Below the pieces are notes generated by a model that saw nothing but the letters and a program-made list of their open reading frames with translations, made no database searches and was not told the origin of the DNA. A stretch of 64,000 nucleotides of DNA from BMS3ABIN04 sp964553325 (GTDB lineage: Bacteria; Bacteroidota; Ignavibacteria; Ignavibacteriales; Melioribacteraceae). Of the stretch, positions 38,601 through 45,012 are shown piece by piece. The translations under genes were made by a program, and so were the position numbers. Position 1 is the stretch's first letter. Each line of letters opens with the position of its first letter. Location: assembly GCA_964553325.1 (NCBI GenBank), contig CAZKKI010000025.1, positions 29,307 through 93,306 of the forward strand. The letters are read 5' to 3'.

Positions 38601-38746
38601 TAAAACAACGTTTCAACCAAGTTACCGTTGTGAATCGCTTCTTTTCGGTATTTTCTATTGCCACGTTTTTCCGCCGGAATATGTATTTGCGCGTTAAGTT
38701 CAAGCGACAAAAAAACCAGGGTAAAAACTAATAACCAATATTTCAT
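35606..38746 (-). CDS. large secreted protein with Ca-binding-like repeats, FN3 and FlgD-like C-terminal domain
   Basis: 1046 residues. Signal peptide about 1-19. Residues about 285-375 hold four D-x-D/N-x-D/N-G loops (FIDDDGDGEDANP, DDNGNGIVDETE, DNDNDGVIDE, DNNNNWDPAIDD), like thrombospondin type-3 or dockerin calcium loops. A fibronectin III-like segment follows (KVTLYWDSKAEQSYD and YEGYRIYRS-like strands, about residue 545). The last 110 residues are a FlgD-Ig-like domain from VKVVPNPYVGAARWEPQ, ending IGKFAIVK, which resembles a T9SS-type tail. I recognise no catalytic family. Its place between a TonB receptor and a PorV-like protein suggests a surface partner of the receptor, possibly in glycan binding; this is inference. 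Confidence 0.72.
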   Translation of the reverse strand: MKYWLLVFTLVFLSLELNAQIHIPAEKRGNRKYRKEAIHNGNLVETLFYNFGEVAWWGREPSGVWPKGSRHSYMDGITPVVAAQVKDNTGKIIRMVEAGYRENMDISPLGVERGFQPRPGYFNPNQSSIAMSDKPITWPESWPDKDKSWNGFWNGYFGKRTNADQESYFVMDDNSDDAHDFYPDSSDHSRRGLGISVAVRGFQWSNVLSEDLIFWHYEITNEGTYNYNEMIFGMYVDCGVGGQFDSNDDYASFDKENNITYSWDHDGIGEGGWSPTGYAGYAFLESPGNPNNFIDDDGDGEDANPVITEEMIAGEIPGNGFDDNGNGIVDETELNIGMKFADGIDNDNDGVIDELIDESRADGIDNNNNWDPAIDDVGLDGLAGTGDFGEGDGKPTSGWQPPGAVPGMPEGPVNKYGLVDTHQPGEPEIDKTDINESDQIGLTAFDVFFIGSGVTFREDDRIWERISYSHFDTDLQNGNIAFLFGSGPFILPSGATERFSLGLVFGNDLNDIVRNKKVVQEIYDNNYRFASPPIKPHVKAVPGDGKVTLYWDSKAEQSYDSFLKEYDFEGYRIYRSTDPGFLDAYTITNGYGDNTFFKPIAQFDIVNDVYGFFSLDYQGTKYYLGDNKGLKHTWTDTDVINGQTYYYAVVSYDRGNAKIGLYPSECTKVVVRDLAGNVSLDVNTVEVTPGTVTAGYVAPQGLDTLYHIAGHATGTIYTQIVDPTLVGNKEYMLVFDNSVTDSTFYSVFEITNGDTSLVIDKSYYTHGEDFNELFDGIRLFVLDDSIEYDYSHSGWIKGNSNAIILGKKLYDVEMVSSEYPVSYEIRVGQPDSSWLYGYRNETNFQIWDIYNNRKVRYYLWEPQDNIDHKLTIGDYIEIWKEIDGLWKRIWKFSFVATPNEKIINPVAGDIAYLKIKTPFTSLDKYTFYTIEQKTDYRKAKSDLDKVKVVPNPYVGAARWEPQRLTSSGRGERRIYFTHLPPEATIRIYTISGDHVRTLHHNSTLLDGKIYWDMKSKKGLDVAPGVYVYHLKAPAVGEKIGKFAIVK

Positions 38747-38756
38747 ACCTAATACC

Positions 38757-41417
38757 TTAATTAAAATTTAATTCCAAATTCAATCCTAAAATTATCCTTC
38801 GTGGTTCAGAATAAAATGTTGGATTCGTTAAAAATTCGGTTAATGTATTCGGCCCTTGTTGTTCCGGCGTGTATTGACTAATTAACGAATAACCAGCCCT
38901 TCCCGTGTCGTTGTATACCTTGATTTCATTTCGTGTATCGAATAAATTATATACTTTAATATATATTTTAAATTTTTGATTTAATATTTTAAAACTTTTA
39001 TCTATTTGAAAATCGACATTTACTTTACTTGGCATCCTTTCGCTATTTTCGAAACTTGATTGAATCGACTGATTTTCCGGTGTATATGGGAACCCCGATT
39101 CATATTTTGCAATTATTCCGATATTGTAATTATTCGGCTTTGTATAAAAAAGAGCGAAATTCAATGTATGTCTTTGGTCCCAATCCACCGGTACGACTTG
39201 TATATTCGGTTGTTTGGGTGGTTCCGATTGCGATTTGTTAAATGCATCATTAGGATCCGATGCATTTGATTCGGAAGATTGATATGTATAATCGAGAGAA
39301 ACGGAAAACGGCTCGGTTACCGAAGCACGTTTAAATACCGATATTGTTATACCTTTTGCTTTGCCGTAATCACGGTTTGTGTATCTGGCGTATCTATCAC
39401 CGCCAATTTTTGTATTTATTATTTCGGTACCCAACAAATTGGAGATATCTTTATAGAATCCTGTTACTTCCAAACCAAAAACTTCAAATAACTTATAATG
39501 TAAACCCAACTCATAAGCTATTGTAGATTCCGCTTTTAGGTTGGCATTACCCATCAAAGTGTATAAACCGCCGGGTCCAACCTTAAAATTCGGATTGTAA
39601 TATAAGTATTGATAATCGGGTATTCTAAAAAAGTGTCCGTAACTAAAATGAATCGTTCCGTCGGCGGAGACGGGAAACGCAAAACCTATTCTGGGGCTTA
39701 TTTGCATTTGTTTATCTGCCGGTACTTTCGCGGAGTTTTCCGGATCCGATTTATCCACAGGTACAACACCTTTCGAATCAAAGTAGTCGAACCTCAAACC
39801 GGCGTTTATTATTACGCTTCGGTATTCAAGTTTATCTTGAACGTAAAACGCCATACTTAGCGGTTTATAATTAAATTCTCCTTCATTAATAAAACGGTTA
39901 AAGCTAAAGATTGGCGTTTCGTTTTTATATCTTGCCGTCAGGTTTGTAATGTTTATGTTTTCAATTCTGTATTCGAATCCCGTTTTAAATTCATTGTACT
40001 TATCAATCTGAGAAAGGAAATCCAGCTTAATTATATTAGTTACTGTAGTTCTTTCATCGTGAACCATATCGGTACCACCGGTATAAAAACTATAATTTGT
40101 TAATTGTCTCAATAATTCGGGATTTGCATATCTCGGATCGTTCGGATTTTCATAAACATATGTTTTGTTGTTGGAATAAGCTAACGAATACTTTAACGTT
40201 AAAAAAGCCGAAGAGGAGAATATATATGATGCTTTTAAAATATTGTTGAGGGCATTCTTAAAATTATGAGGCAACCCGTCGGGATTATATTTAAATAAAT
40301 GATTGTAATTTTGCCATTCCGAGTTATCCCACAAAGTAAAATTTGAAACTCTGATTTTATTACTAAGGGGAAAATTGAATTTCATTTGTGCATTGTAAAA
40401 TAATTGTCCGTTCATCGAAATAATTTCATTATTGCCGGTTGCTTGAATAAAATAGTCCGAACCAATCGCATAAGAACTGTCGGTAGTATTAAATCTTCTC
40501 TGCCCGTAAAGCCATCCGTCTGTTTCGTATCTTCTAAAAGCCAGACTGTAATTCAAATTACCGCCAAATATTTTAATTGGTCCGTTTAAACTAACCTTTA
40601 TATCGTTAATTGTGACCGGATTAATTTCTTTAATATTGAAAAAGATATTCTCGTCCGTGCTAACATAATCACCAGCATAAAAACCTATTTTCCCTTCAAA
40701 CTTATCGCTACTTTCTTTCGTAATTACATCAATAATGCCGGACATTGCTTGACCATATTCAGCATTAAAAACACCGCTAATAACCTTTACTTCGTCCATG
40801 AATTGAACATCGACATCTGCCGTACGAGTACCAGAGAAGTTATCTTTTACCGAGATTCCGTCGATTAAATAACCTACCTCCGAAGCTCGGCTTCCTCTGA
40901 TATGAATATTACCGTAAGCATCCAGAACCACACCTGCTTTCTGTTTTATTATATCATTCAGGTTTTCAATCGGTAAACTCGATATTTCTTTAGCCGTAAC
41001 GGTTAATTCGCTTGATGTTAAATCCATTTTAATTACCGGTTCTTCAGCAGTTACAACCACTTCATCTTTTAATTCTTCGGAGCGGGCTTCCATTTCGATA
41101 TTCAGCGTGGTTGTTTTGCCGGAGGAAACATAAACGTTCTTAAAAATCACTTTACGATATCCGATCATCGAGGCGATAACCCGGTAGGTGCCTGGACTTA
41201 AATTCAGAATTACAAAATATCCATCCTTGCCGGATGCCGCACCGATGTTTCTCCCCGGAATGTATATGTTAACACCATATAAAGCTTCACCTGTTTTCTT
41301 ATCTCTAACCGTTCCGGAAATCTTTCCTGTTTGTTGAGCATTCACATTATACGAAAGTGATAAAGTCAGCAAAGAGAAAATAATTATCCACAAGATGTTT
41401 TTAACTTTTAAACGCAT
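38757..41417 (-). CDS. TonB-dependent outer-membrane receptor with CarboxypepD-reg-like domain
   Basis: 886 residues. Signal peptide about 1-27; a carboxypeptidase-regulatory-like beta-sandwich about 29-115 (GKISGTVRDKKTGEALYGVN, GTYRVIASMIGYRK); the plug about 118-235 (LPIENLNDIIKQKAGVVLDA, HIRGSRASEVGYLIDGISVK, VFNAEYGQAMSGIIDVITKE); then a 22-strand barrel. The extra N-terminal domain is shared with SusC-like receptors, but no SusD gene is adjacent. It should bring large oligosaccharides through the outer membrane for the ABC importer of the locus. An intrinsic-terminator-like hairpin lies just before the gene, and no clear Shine-Dalgarno precedes the ATG. Confidence 0.88.
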   Translation of the reverse strand: MRLKVKNILWIIIFSLLTLSLSYNVNAQQTGKISGTVRDKKTGEALYGVNIYIPGRNIGAASGKDGYFVILNLSPGTYRVIASMIGYRKVIFKNVYVSSGKTTTLNIEMEARSEELKDEVVVTAEEPVIKMDLTSSELTVTAKEISSLPIENLNDIIKQKAGVVLDAYGNIHIRGSRASEVGYLIDGISVKDNFSGTRTADVDVQFMDEVKVISGVFNAEYGQAMSGIIDVITKESSDKFEGKIGFYAGDYVSTDENIFFNIKEINPVTINDIKVSLNGPIKIFGGNLNYSLAFRRYETDGWLYGQRRFNTTDSSYAIGSDYFIQATGNNEIISMNGQLFYNAQMKFNFPLSNKIRVSNFTLWDNSEWQNYNHLFKYNPDGLPHNFKNALNNILKASYIFSSSAFLTLKYSLAYSNNKTYVYENPNDPRYANPELLRQLTNYSFYTGGTDMVHDERTTVTNIIKLDFLSQIDKYNEFKTGFEYRIENINITNLTARYKNETPIFSFNRFINEGEFNYKPLSMAFYVQDKLEYRSVIINAGLRFDYFDSKGVVPVDKSDPENSAKVPADKQMQISPRIGFAFPVSADGTIHFSYGHFFRIPDYQYLYYNPNFKVGPGGLYTLMGNANLKAESTIAYELGLHYKLFEVFGLEVTGFYKDISNLLGTEIINTKIGGDRYARYTNRDYGKAKGITISVFKRASVTEPFSVSLDYTYQSSESNASDPNDAFNKSQSEPPKQPNIQVVPVDWDQRHTLNFALFYTKPNNYNIGIIAKYESGFPYTPENQSIQSSFENSERMPSKVNVDFQIDKSFKILNQKFKIYIKVYNLFDTRNEIKVYNDTGRAGYSLISQYTPEQQGPNTLTEFLTNPTFYSEPRRIILGLNLELNFN

Positions 41418-41436
41418 ACAATATTTTTAATTATAA

Positions 41437-41467
41437 CCGTTCCCACTATTATTTTTAGCGGGAACGG
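41437..41467 (-). terminator. internal terminator/attenuator hairpin between the CBM9 gene and the TonB gene
   Basis: On the minus strand a 12-bp stem (CCGTTCCCGCTA with TAGTGGGAACGG, one G-U pair) encloses a 7-base A-rich loop and is followed by TTATAATT. It sits 25 bases after the stop of the CBM9-like gene and 20 bases before the TonB receptor ATG, so it may end part of the transcripts or stabilise the upstream mRNA. Confidence 0.7.
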
Positions 41468-41491
41468 AAATACGTTTTATTTATAAGGAGC

Positions 41492-43228
41492 TTACTTAAT
41501 TAACAACATCTTTTTCGTCGAAGAGAAATCTCCGGCTTCTAATTTATAAAAATACATTCCTGTAGTTAAATTCGAAGCATCGAATGTAACTCTGTACGAA
41601 CCGGCTTTTTTAACTTCGTTTACCAATTGGGTAATTTCCCTGCCAAGTATATCAAAGACTTTTAAAGTTACCAATCTTTCTTGTGGTATGGAAAAATTAA
41701 TTGTGGTTGTAGGATTAAACGGATTAGGATAATTTTGTTTCAGAACAAAATCATTTGCAATATTATCCGTTTTCTTGATATCGGTTGTGTTAGCTAACAC
41801 AACTTTCCTATACAAATGATACTTTTCAAAATTAGTATCCACCCATTGTGTTCCCCACCAGTTAGGCGCATAATCGGCCGTACTGTCCGTCCACACATCG
41901 GCTGAAGCATAATCCAGATCCCAAATTACAATACTCAAACTTACTTCGTCACCGTCTTGATAACCGAACATATCGGTGTGTACAACCACTTCGAGGGAAT
42001 ATCCGGCGTCGGGTCCGTTGGACTCGGTATGAGTTACCGTGCCGTTGGGTAAATAGCAAGCACCTTCGGCGGCACCGCTTGGCACGTTAGCATTAGTTTC
42101 GAAAACAGCTTTTGCACCCTCGGTGGCATCGAAAAACATATTTTTAATTTCCATTCTCGAACCCGGATCGGGGATTTCACCTTTATTGGTCATCCACAAA
42201 AACAACCCGTCGGCTTCCCATCCCGGAGCCCATTTACAAACCGAGGAGTCGTTCGATACAACGCCAATATAAAGGTCGGTACCGTTATGCATAAATTTAA
42301 CCGTTGCCATACTTCTATCATCGTATACATTTGTCGGATGAGTCCATTGCATATAATAACCTCCGGTTGAAGTCGGACTGCCTTTACCAACAACAATCGA
42401 ATCGGCAAACGCCCAAAAATCTTCCGTTAATTCACCATCAAGTGTTATAGTATCGTCGGTTTTATTGGCTTTTACCGATGGAGGGTCTGCCAAGCGCAAC
42501 ACTCTGAACTCGCTTCCCCATTCACTTCCCCACCAGCTTTTAAAATACGTACCGCCTGCTCCCCACGGATCCATATCGTCGGTATAACCATCAGGATCAA
42601 AAATATTCATTGCAACTTCAACATCGGGATGTTCATCAGTATAACCAAGCTTATCGAGGTGAATTACCATTTCGGCTGTATAACCCGAATCGACTTGACT
42701 TGTATCGTTTACAATAGTGCCCGGAGCTTTCCAAGCTGCACCTTCACCCGAACCTTCCGGACCGTTAGTTTCGAATGCAATATCGGGATCGACCCCACCT
42801 TGGTTGAAAAACAATTTGTACTCGTACGGAATACCGCTGGCGGATTTAATTTTCATGAACAATCCGTCGCCTTCCCAACTATTGCCAAACTTCCCAACAG
42901 ACTTATCGTTCGATTGTAACGAGATATAAAGATCCAAGCCGTAATGAATAATTTTTACAAAGGTTAAAGTGGAATCGGTGTTTTCGCCTTTAACATGAGC
43001 CGAATCCGTAACGGTGTATGTTACGTCGCCGGGTAACGCTTCTTTACCGAATACCAAATAATCGTATCTTTTAAGCCAATCGGTTTCGTCCAGAACACCA
43101 TCAATTGTAATCGGGTTTTCGGCACTAACTATCTGAAGATACGGCGGGTCGCTATGACTTTGTCCATGCGTAATGCTGAGTACACCAAAAAGCATTAGTA
43201 ATAAAATTGTTTTGAATTGCTGATACAT
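41492..43228 (-). CDS. secreted protein with two CBM9-like domains and T9SS tail
   Basis: 578 residues. Signal peptide about 1-22. Two homologous DOMON/CBM9-like sandwich domains occupy about 25-250 and 253-485; each starts with ITIDGVLDETDWL or ITLDGELTEDFWAF and contains a DLYI...SNDxSVxK...GWEADGLF-type strand pair. A type IX secretion tail begins at NYPNPFNPT (about 497) and ends SSTKKMLLIK. CBM9 domains bind the reducing ends of glucans, so it is probably a surface glycan-binding protein. GGAGGAAAG before the ATG is a strong Shine-Dalgarno. It follows lacI by 14 bases and is separated from the rest of the locus by a hairpin, which may allow higher expression than the downstream genes. 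Confidence 0.83.
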   Translation of the reverse strand: MYQQFKTILLLMLFGVLSITHGQSHSDPPYLQIVSAENPITIDGVLDETDWLKRYDYLVFGKEALPGDVTYTVTDSAHVKGENTDSTLTFVKIIHYGLDLYISLQSNDKSVGKFGNSWEGDGLFMKIKSASGIPYEYKLFFNQGGVDPDIAFETNGPEGSGEGAAWKAPGTIVNDTSQVDSGYTAEMVIHLDKLGYTDEHPDVEVAMNIFDPDGYTDDMDPWGAGGTYFKSWWGSEWGSEFRVLRLADPPSVKANKTDDTITLDGELTEDFWAFADSIVVGKGSPTSTGGYYMQWTHPTNVYDDRSMATVKFMHNGTDLYIGVVSNDSSVCKWAPGWEADGLFLWMTNKGEIPDPGSRMEIKNMFFDATEGAKAVFETNANVPSGAAEGACYLPNGTVTHTESNGPDAGYSLEVVVHTDMFGYQDGDEVSLSIVIWDLDYASADVWTDSTADYAPNWWGTQWVDTNFEKYHLYRKVVLANTTDIKKTDNIANDFVLKQNYPNPFNPTTTINFSIPQERLVTLKVFDILGREITQLVNEVKKAGSYRVTFDASNLTTGMYFYKLEAGDFSSTKKMLLIK

Positions 43229-43242
43229 CTTTCCTCCGAAAG

Positions 43243-44268
43243 TTAGTTTGTAGTTTTCTTTATCACAGAATTTCCGATAATGATTCCTGTTGATATTTTC
43301 AGATGTTTGGGAGGTTTGTCTTTTTTATCTTTATCGGTCAGTCTTTCCAACAATAGATTTGTGGAAACCCGTCCTATTTCCGATACTTGCACGTGAACGG
43401 TTGTAAGTTTTGGTTTCAGAAAATCGCAAAATGCGACGTGATCGAATCCTACAACCCCCAAGTTATCGGGTATTTTGTAACCGAGCAAATTAGCAGTGTT
43501 ATAGCAACCCGCCGCCATATTATCGTTAGCAGCAAAAATTACATCTGGCTTTTCTTTTAAACTTAATAACCGGCTGCATGCAATTTCACCGCCTTTAATC
43601 GTAAAATCGCTTTCAACAATCCATTTCTTATTTATGTGCAATCCGGCATCCCTTAAAGCATCTATATATCCTTGTTTTCTTTTTTGAGCGTCAAAGTTTT
43701 CTTCGGGTCCGCAAATAGTAGCGATTTTAGTATGCCCAAGAGTTTTAATGAGGTATTCGGTTATGGAATAAGCACCTTGATAATTATCGATACTAACTTT
43801 ATCGAACTTTTTGAAACCATCCATATCGCTTATTATCACCACAGGTATTTGATATTTATCCAAAATACTTTCTATTTGTTTATTCATCGAGGGAATCATT
43901 AAAATCACACCGTCGACCATACTCTCTTTCATAAAACCGAGAATGGATTCGACTATATTCCTTCTGCTGTGTGAACTTGCTACGAGTAAATTATAGCCGC
44001 CGGAATATGAAAGCTCATCGACCCCTTTAATAATTTCAGTATAAAAATCCCCTTGAATCTCAGGTAAAACAAGACCTATAGCGCCGGTAGTTTTTTTTGC
44101 TAAATATTTTGCAATACTGTTCGGCGAATAATCGAGTTCTTTGCATATATTGTAAATTTTTTCTCTGGTTTCAGGTTTAACTTTATCGCGGTTTTCTCCG
44201 AGGGCTCGAGAAACGGTTGCAATTGATACGCCGGCTTTCTTCGCTATATCGTAAATTGTTGCTTTCAT
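43243..44268 (-). CDS. LacI family transcriptional regulator of the carbohydrate locus
   Basis: 341 residues. The helix-turn-helix TIYDIAKKAGVSIATVSRAL is at the N-terminus, followed by the hinge helix region YSPNSIAKYLAKK and a periplasmic-binding-protein-like effector domain (TGAIGLVLPEIQGDFYTEI onward). It should repress or activate the 13-gene minus-strand locus it leads, with a sugar as effector. A perfect 22-bp LacI-type palindrome lies 10 bases upstream of its ATG, implying autoregulation. GGGAG precedes the start. The next gene follows after 14 bases, so regulator and target genes share one transcript. Confidence 0.95.
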   Translation of the reverse strand: MKATIYDIAKKAGVSIATVSRALGENRDKVKPETREKIYNICKELDYSPNSIAKYLAKKTTGAIGLVLPEIQGDFYTEIIKGVDELSYSGGYNLLVASSHSRRNIVESILGFMKESMVDGVILMIPSMNKQIESILDKYQIPVVIISDMDGFKKFDKVSIDNYQGAYSITEYLIKTLGHTKIATICGPEENFDAQKRKQGYIDALRDAGLHINKKWIVESDFTIKGGEIACSRLLSLKEKPDVIFAANDNMAAGCYNTANLLGYKIPDNLGVVGFDHVAFCDFLKPKLTTVHVQVSEIGRVSTNLLLERLTDKDKKDKPPKHLKISTGIIIGNSVIKKTTN

Positions 44269-44277
44269 GTTTCTCCC

Positions 44278-44299
44278 AAAATGTAAGCGCTTACATTTT
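44278..44299. promoter_or_regulatory. LacI-type operator O1 (perfect 22-bp palindrome)
   Basis: The core TGTAAGCGCTTACA with central CpG is the standard LacI-family operator form, extended to a perfect 22-bp palindrome by flanking A/T. It overlaps the predicted transcription start of lacI (about 44294), the same placement as lac O1, so bound regulator would block the promoter of the locus. Confidence 0.88.
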
Positions 44300-44300
44300 T

Positions 44301-44329
44301 AATATATGAATTTCATCCTTTATTTCCAA
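44301..44329 (-). promoter_or_regulatory. predicted promoter of the lacI-led locus
   Basis: On the minus strand TTGGAA (44329-44324) and TATATT (44306-44301) are separated by 17 bases. The start would fall near 44294, inside the operator. The -35 box matches four of six consensus bases and the -10 box five of six. Confidence 0.6.
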
Positions 44330-44389
44330 ATAAAATTTGCATTTTTTTATTTTGCAGTTTGTCTATGAAGAAAATTTTTCTCAAAATAA

Positions 44390-44403
44390 TGTAAATTTTT
44401 ACA
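44390..44403. promoter_or_regulatory. candidate second LacI-type operator O2
   Basis: TGTAAATTTTTACA has the same TGTAA-N4-TTACA arms as the perfect operator, 108 bases away centre to centre (about ten helical turns), upstream of the lacI promoter. The central CpG that LacI-family hinge helices usually need is missing, so it would be a weaker auxiliary site, if bound at all. Confidence 0.45.
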
Positions 44404-44608
44404 TGAATGGCATTTTACTTTTCTATCTGAAGTAAAACATGATTAACCGAAAAAAAATTTTCGCTTTCAAATAAAATTTCGACTCAAATATTTTAACACT
44501 TAAAAGAAAACGAAATACAAGTAACACCCAGGTTTTCTTCAAACCTTTTTGAAACATTTCTCATCAAACAATAGTTAAATGTGACTGAATTACTTAAAAA
44601 TTATAATA

Positions 44609-44637
44609 TTGACAAAAAATCGAATGTTTGATATATT
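44609..44637 (+). promoter_or_regulatory. groESL promoter
   Basis: TTGACA (44609-44614) and TATATT (44632-44637) are separated by exactly 17 bases, a near-consensus housekeeping promoter. The CIRCE element begins at the last -10 bases, so HrcA binding would mask it. Confidence 0.85.
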
Positions 44638-44662
44638 AGCACTCGTCTTTAATGAGTGCTAA
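44636..44662 (+). promoter_or_regulatory. CIRCE element (HrcA operator)
   Basis: TTAGCACTC-N9-GAGTGCTAA is a perfect match to the CIRCE consensus, immediately after the -10 box and 24 bases before the groES ATG. It implies HrcA repression of groESL that is relieved by heat. No hrcA gene is in the window, and no CIRCE was seen before dnaK. Confidence 0.97.
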
Positions 44663-44686
44663 TACAAAACTTTACGGGAGGTAAAA

Positions 44687-44983
44687 ATGGCCGAAGTAAA
44701 AATTAAACCTCTTGCCGATAGAGTTTTGATTGAGCCTAAAAAGGCGGAAGAAAAAACAAAAGGCGGTATCGTTTTACCCGATACGGCCAAAGAAAAGCCG
44801 ATTGAAGGAACCGTTATAGCAACGGGTCCGGGTAGAATTACCGAAGACGGCAAACATATTGAAATGAACGTTAAACCCGGCGATAAAGTATTATACGCAA
44901 AATATGCCGGAACGGAAGTAAAAATCGGTGATTCCGAATATCTCATTATGCGCGAAAGCGATATTTTAGGAATTGTTGAATAA
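44687..44983 (+). CDS. groES: co-chaperonin GroES
   Basis: 98 residues, the normal length. KIKPLADRVLIEPKKAEEKT is at the N-terminus, the mobile loop TKGGIVLPDTAKEKP follows, and GDKVLYAKYAGTEVKIGD lies near the end. It caps the GroEL ring during protein folding in the cytoplasm. GGGAGGTAAAA before the ATG is a strong Shine-Dalgarno. It is the first gene of the CIRCE-controlled groESL operon, 29 bases ahead of groEL. Confidence 0.98.
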   Translation: MAEVKIKPLADRVLIEPKKAEEKTKGGIVLPDTAKEKPIEGTVIATGPGRITEDGKHIEMNVKPGDKVLYAKYAGTEVKIGDSEYLIMRESDILGIVE

Positions 44984-45012
44984 AATTTTTTCAAAAACTA
45001 AGGAGGAAAAAT

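Larger units (their letters stand above)
44269..44686. other. divergent intergenic region between lacI and groES
   Basis: This 418-base gap has no credible gene. On the lacI side it holds a promoter and two LacI-type palindromes (within 44278-44403). On the groES side it holds a promoter and a CIRCE element (44609-44662). The 200 bases in between are AT-rich without recognisable signals. Confidence 0.8.
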
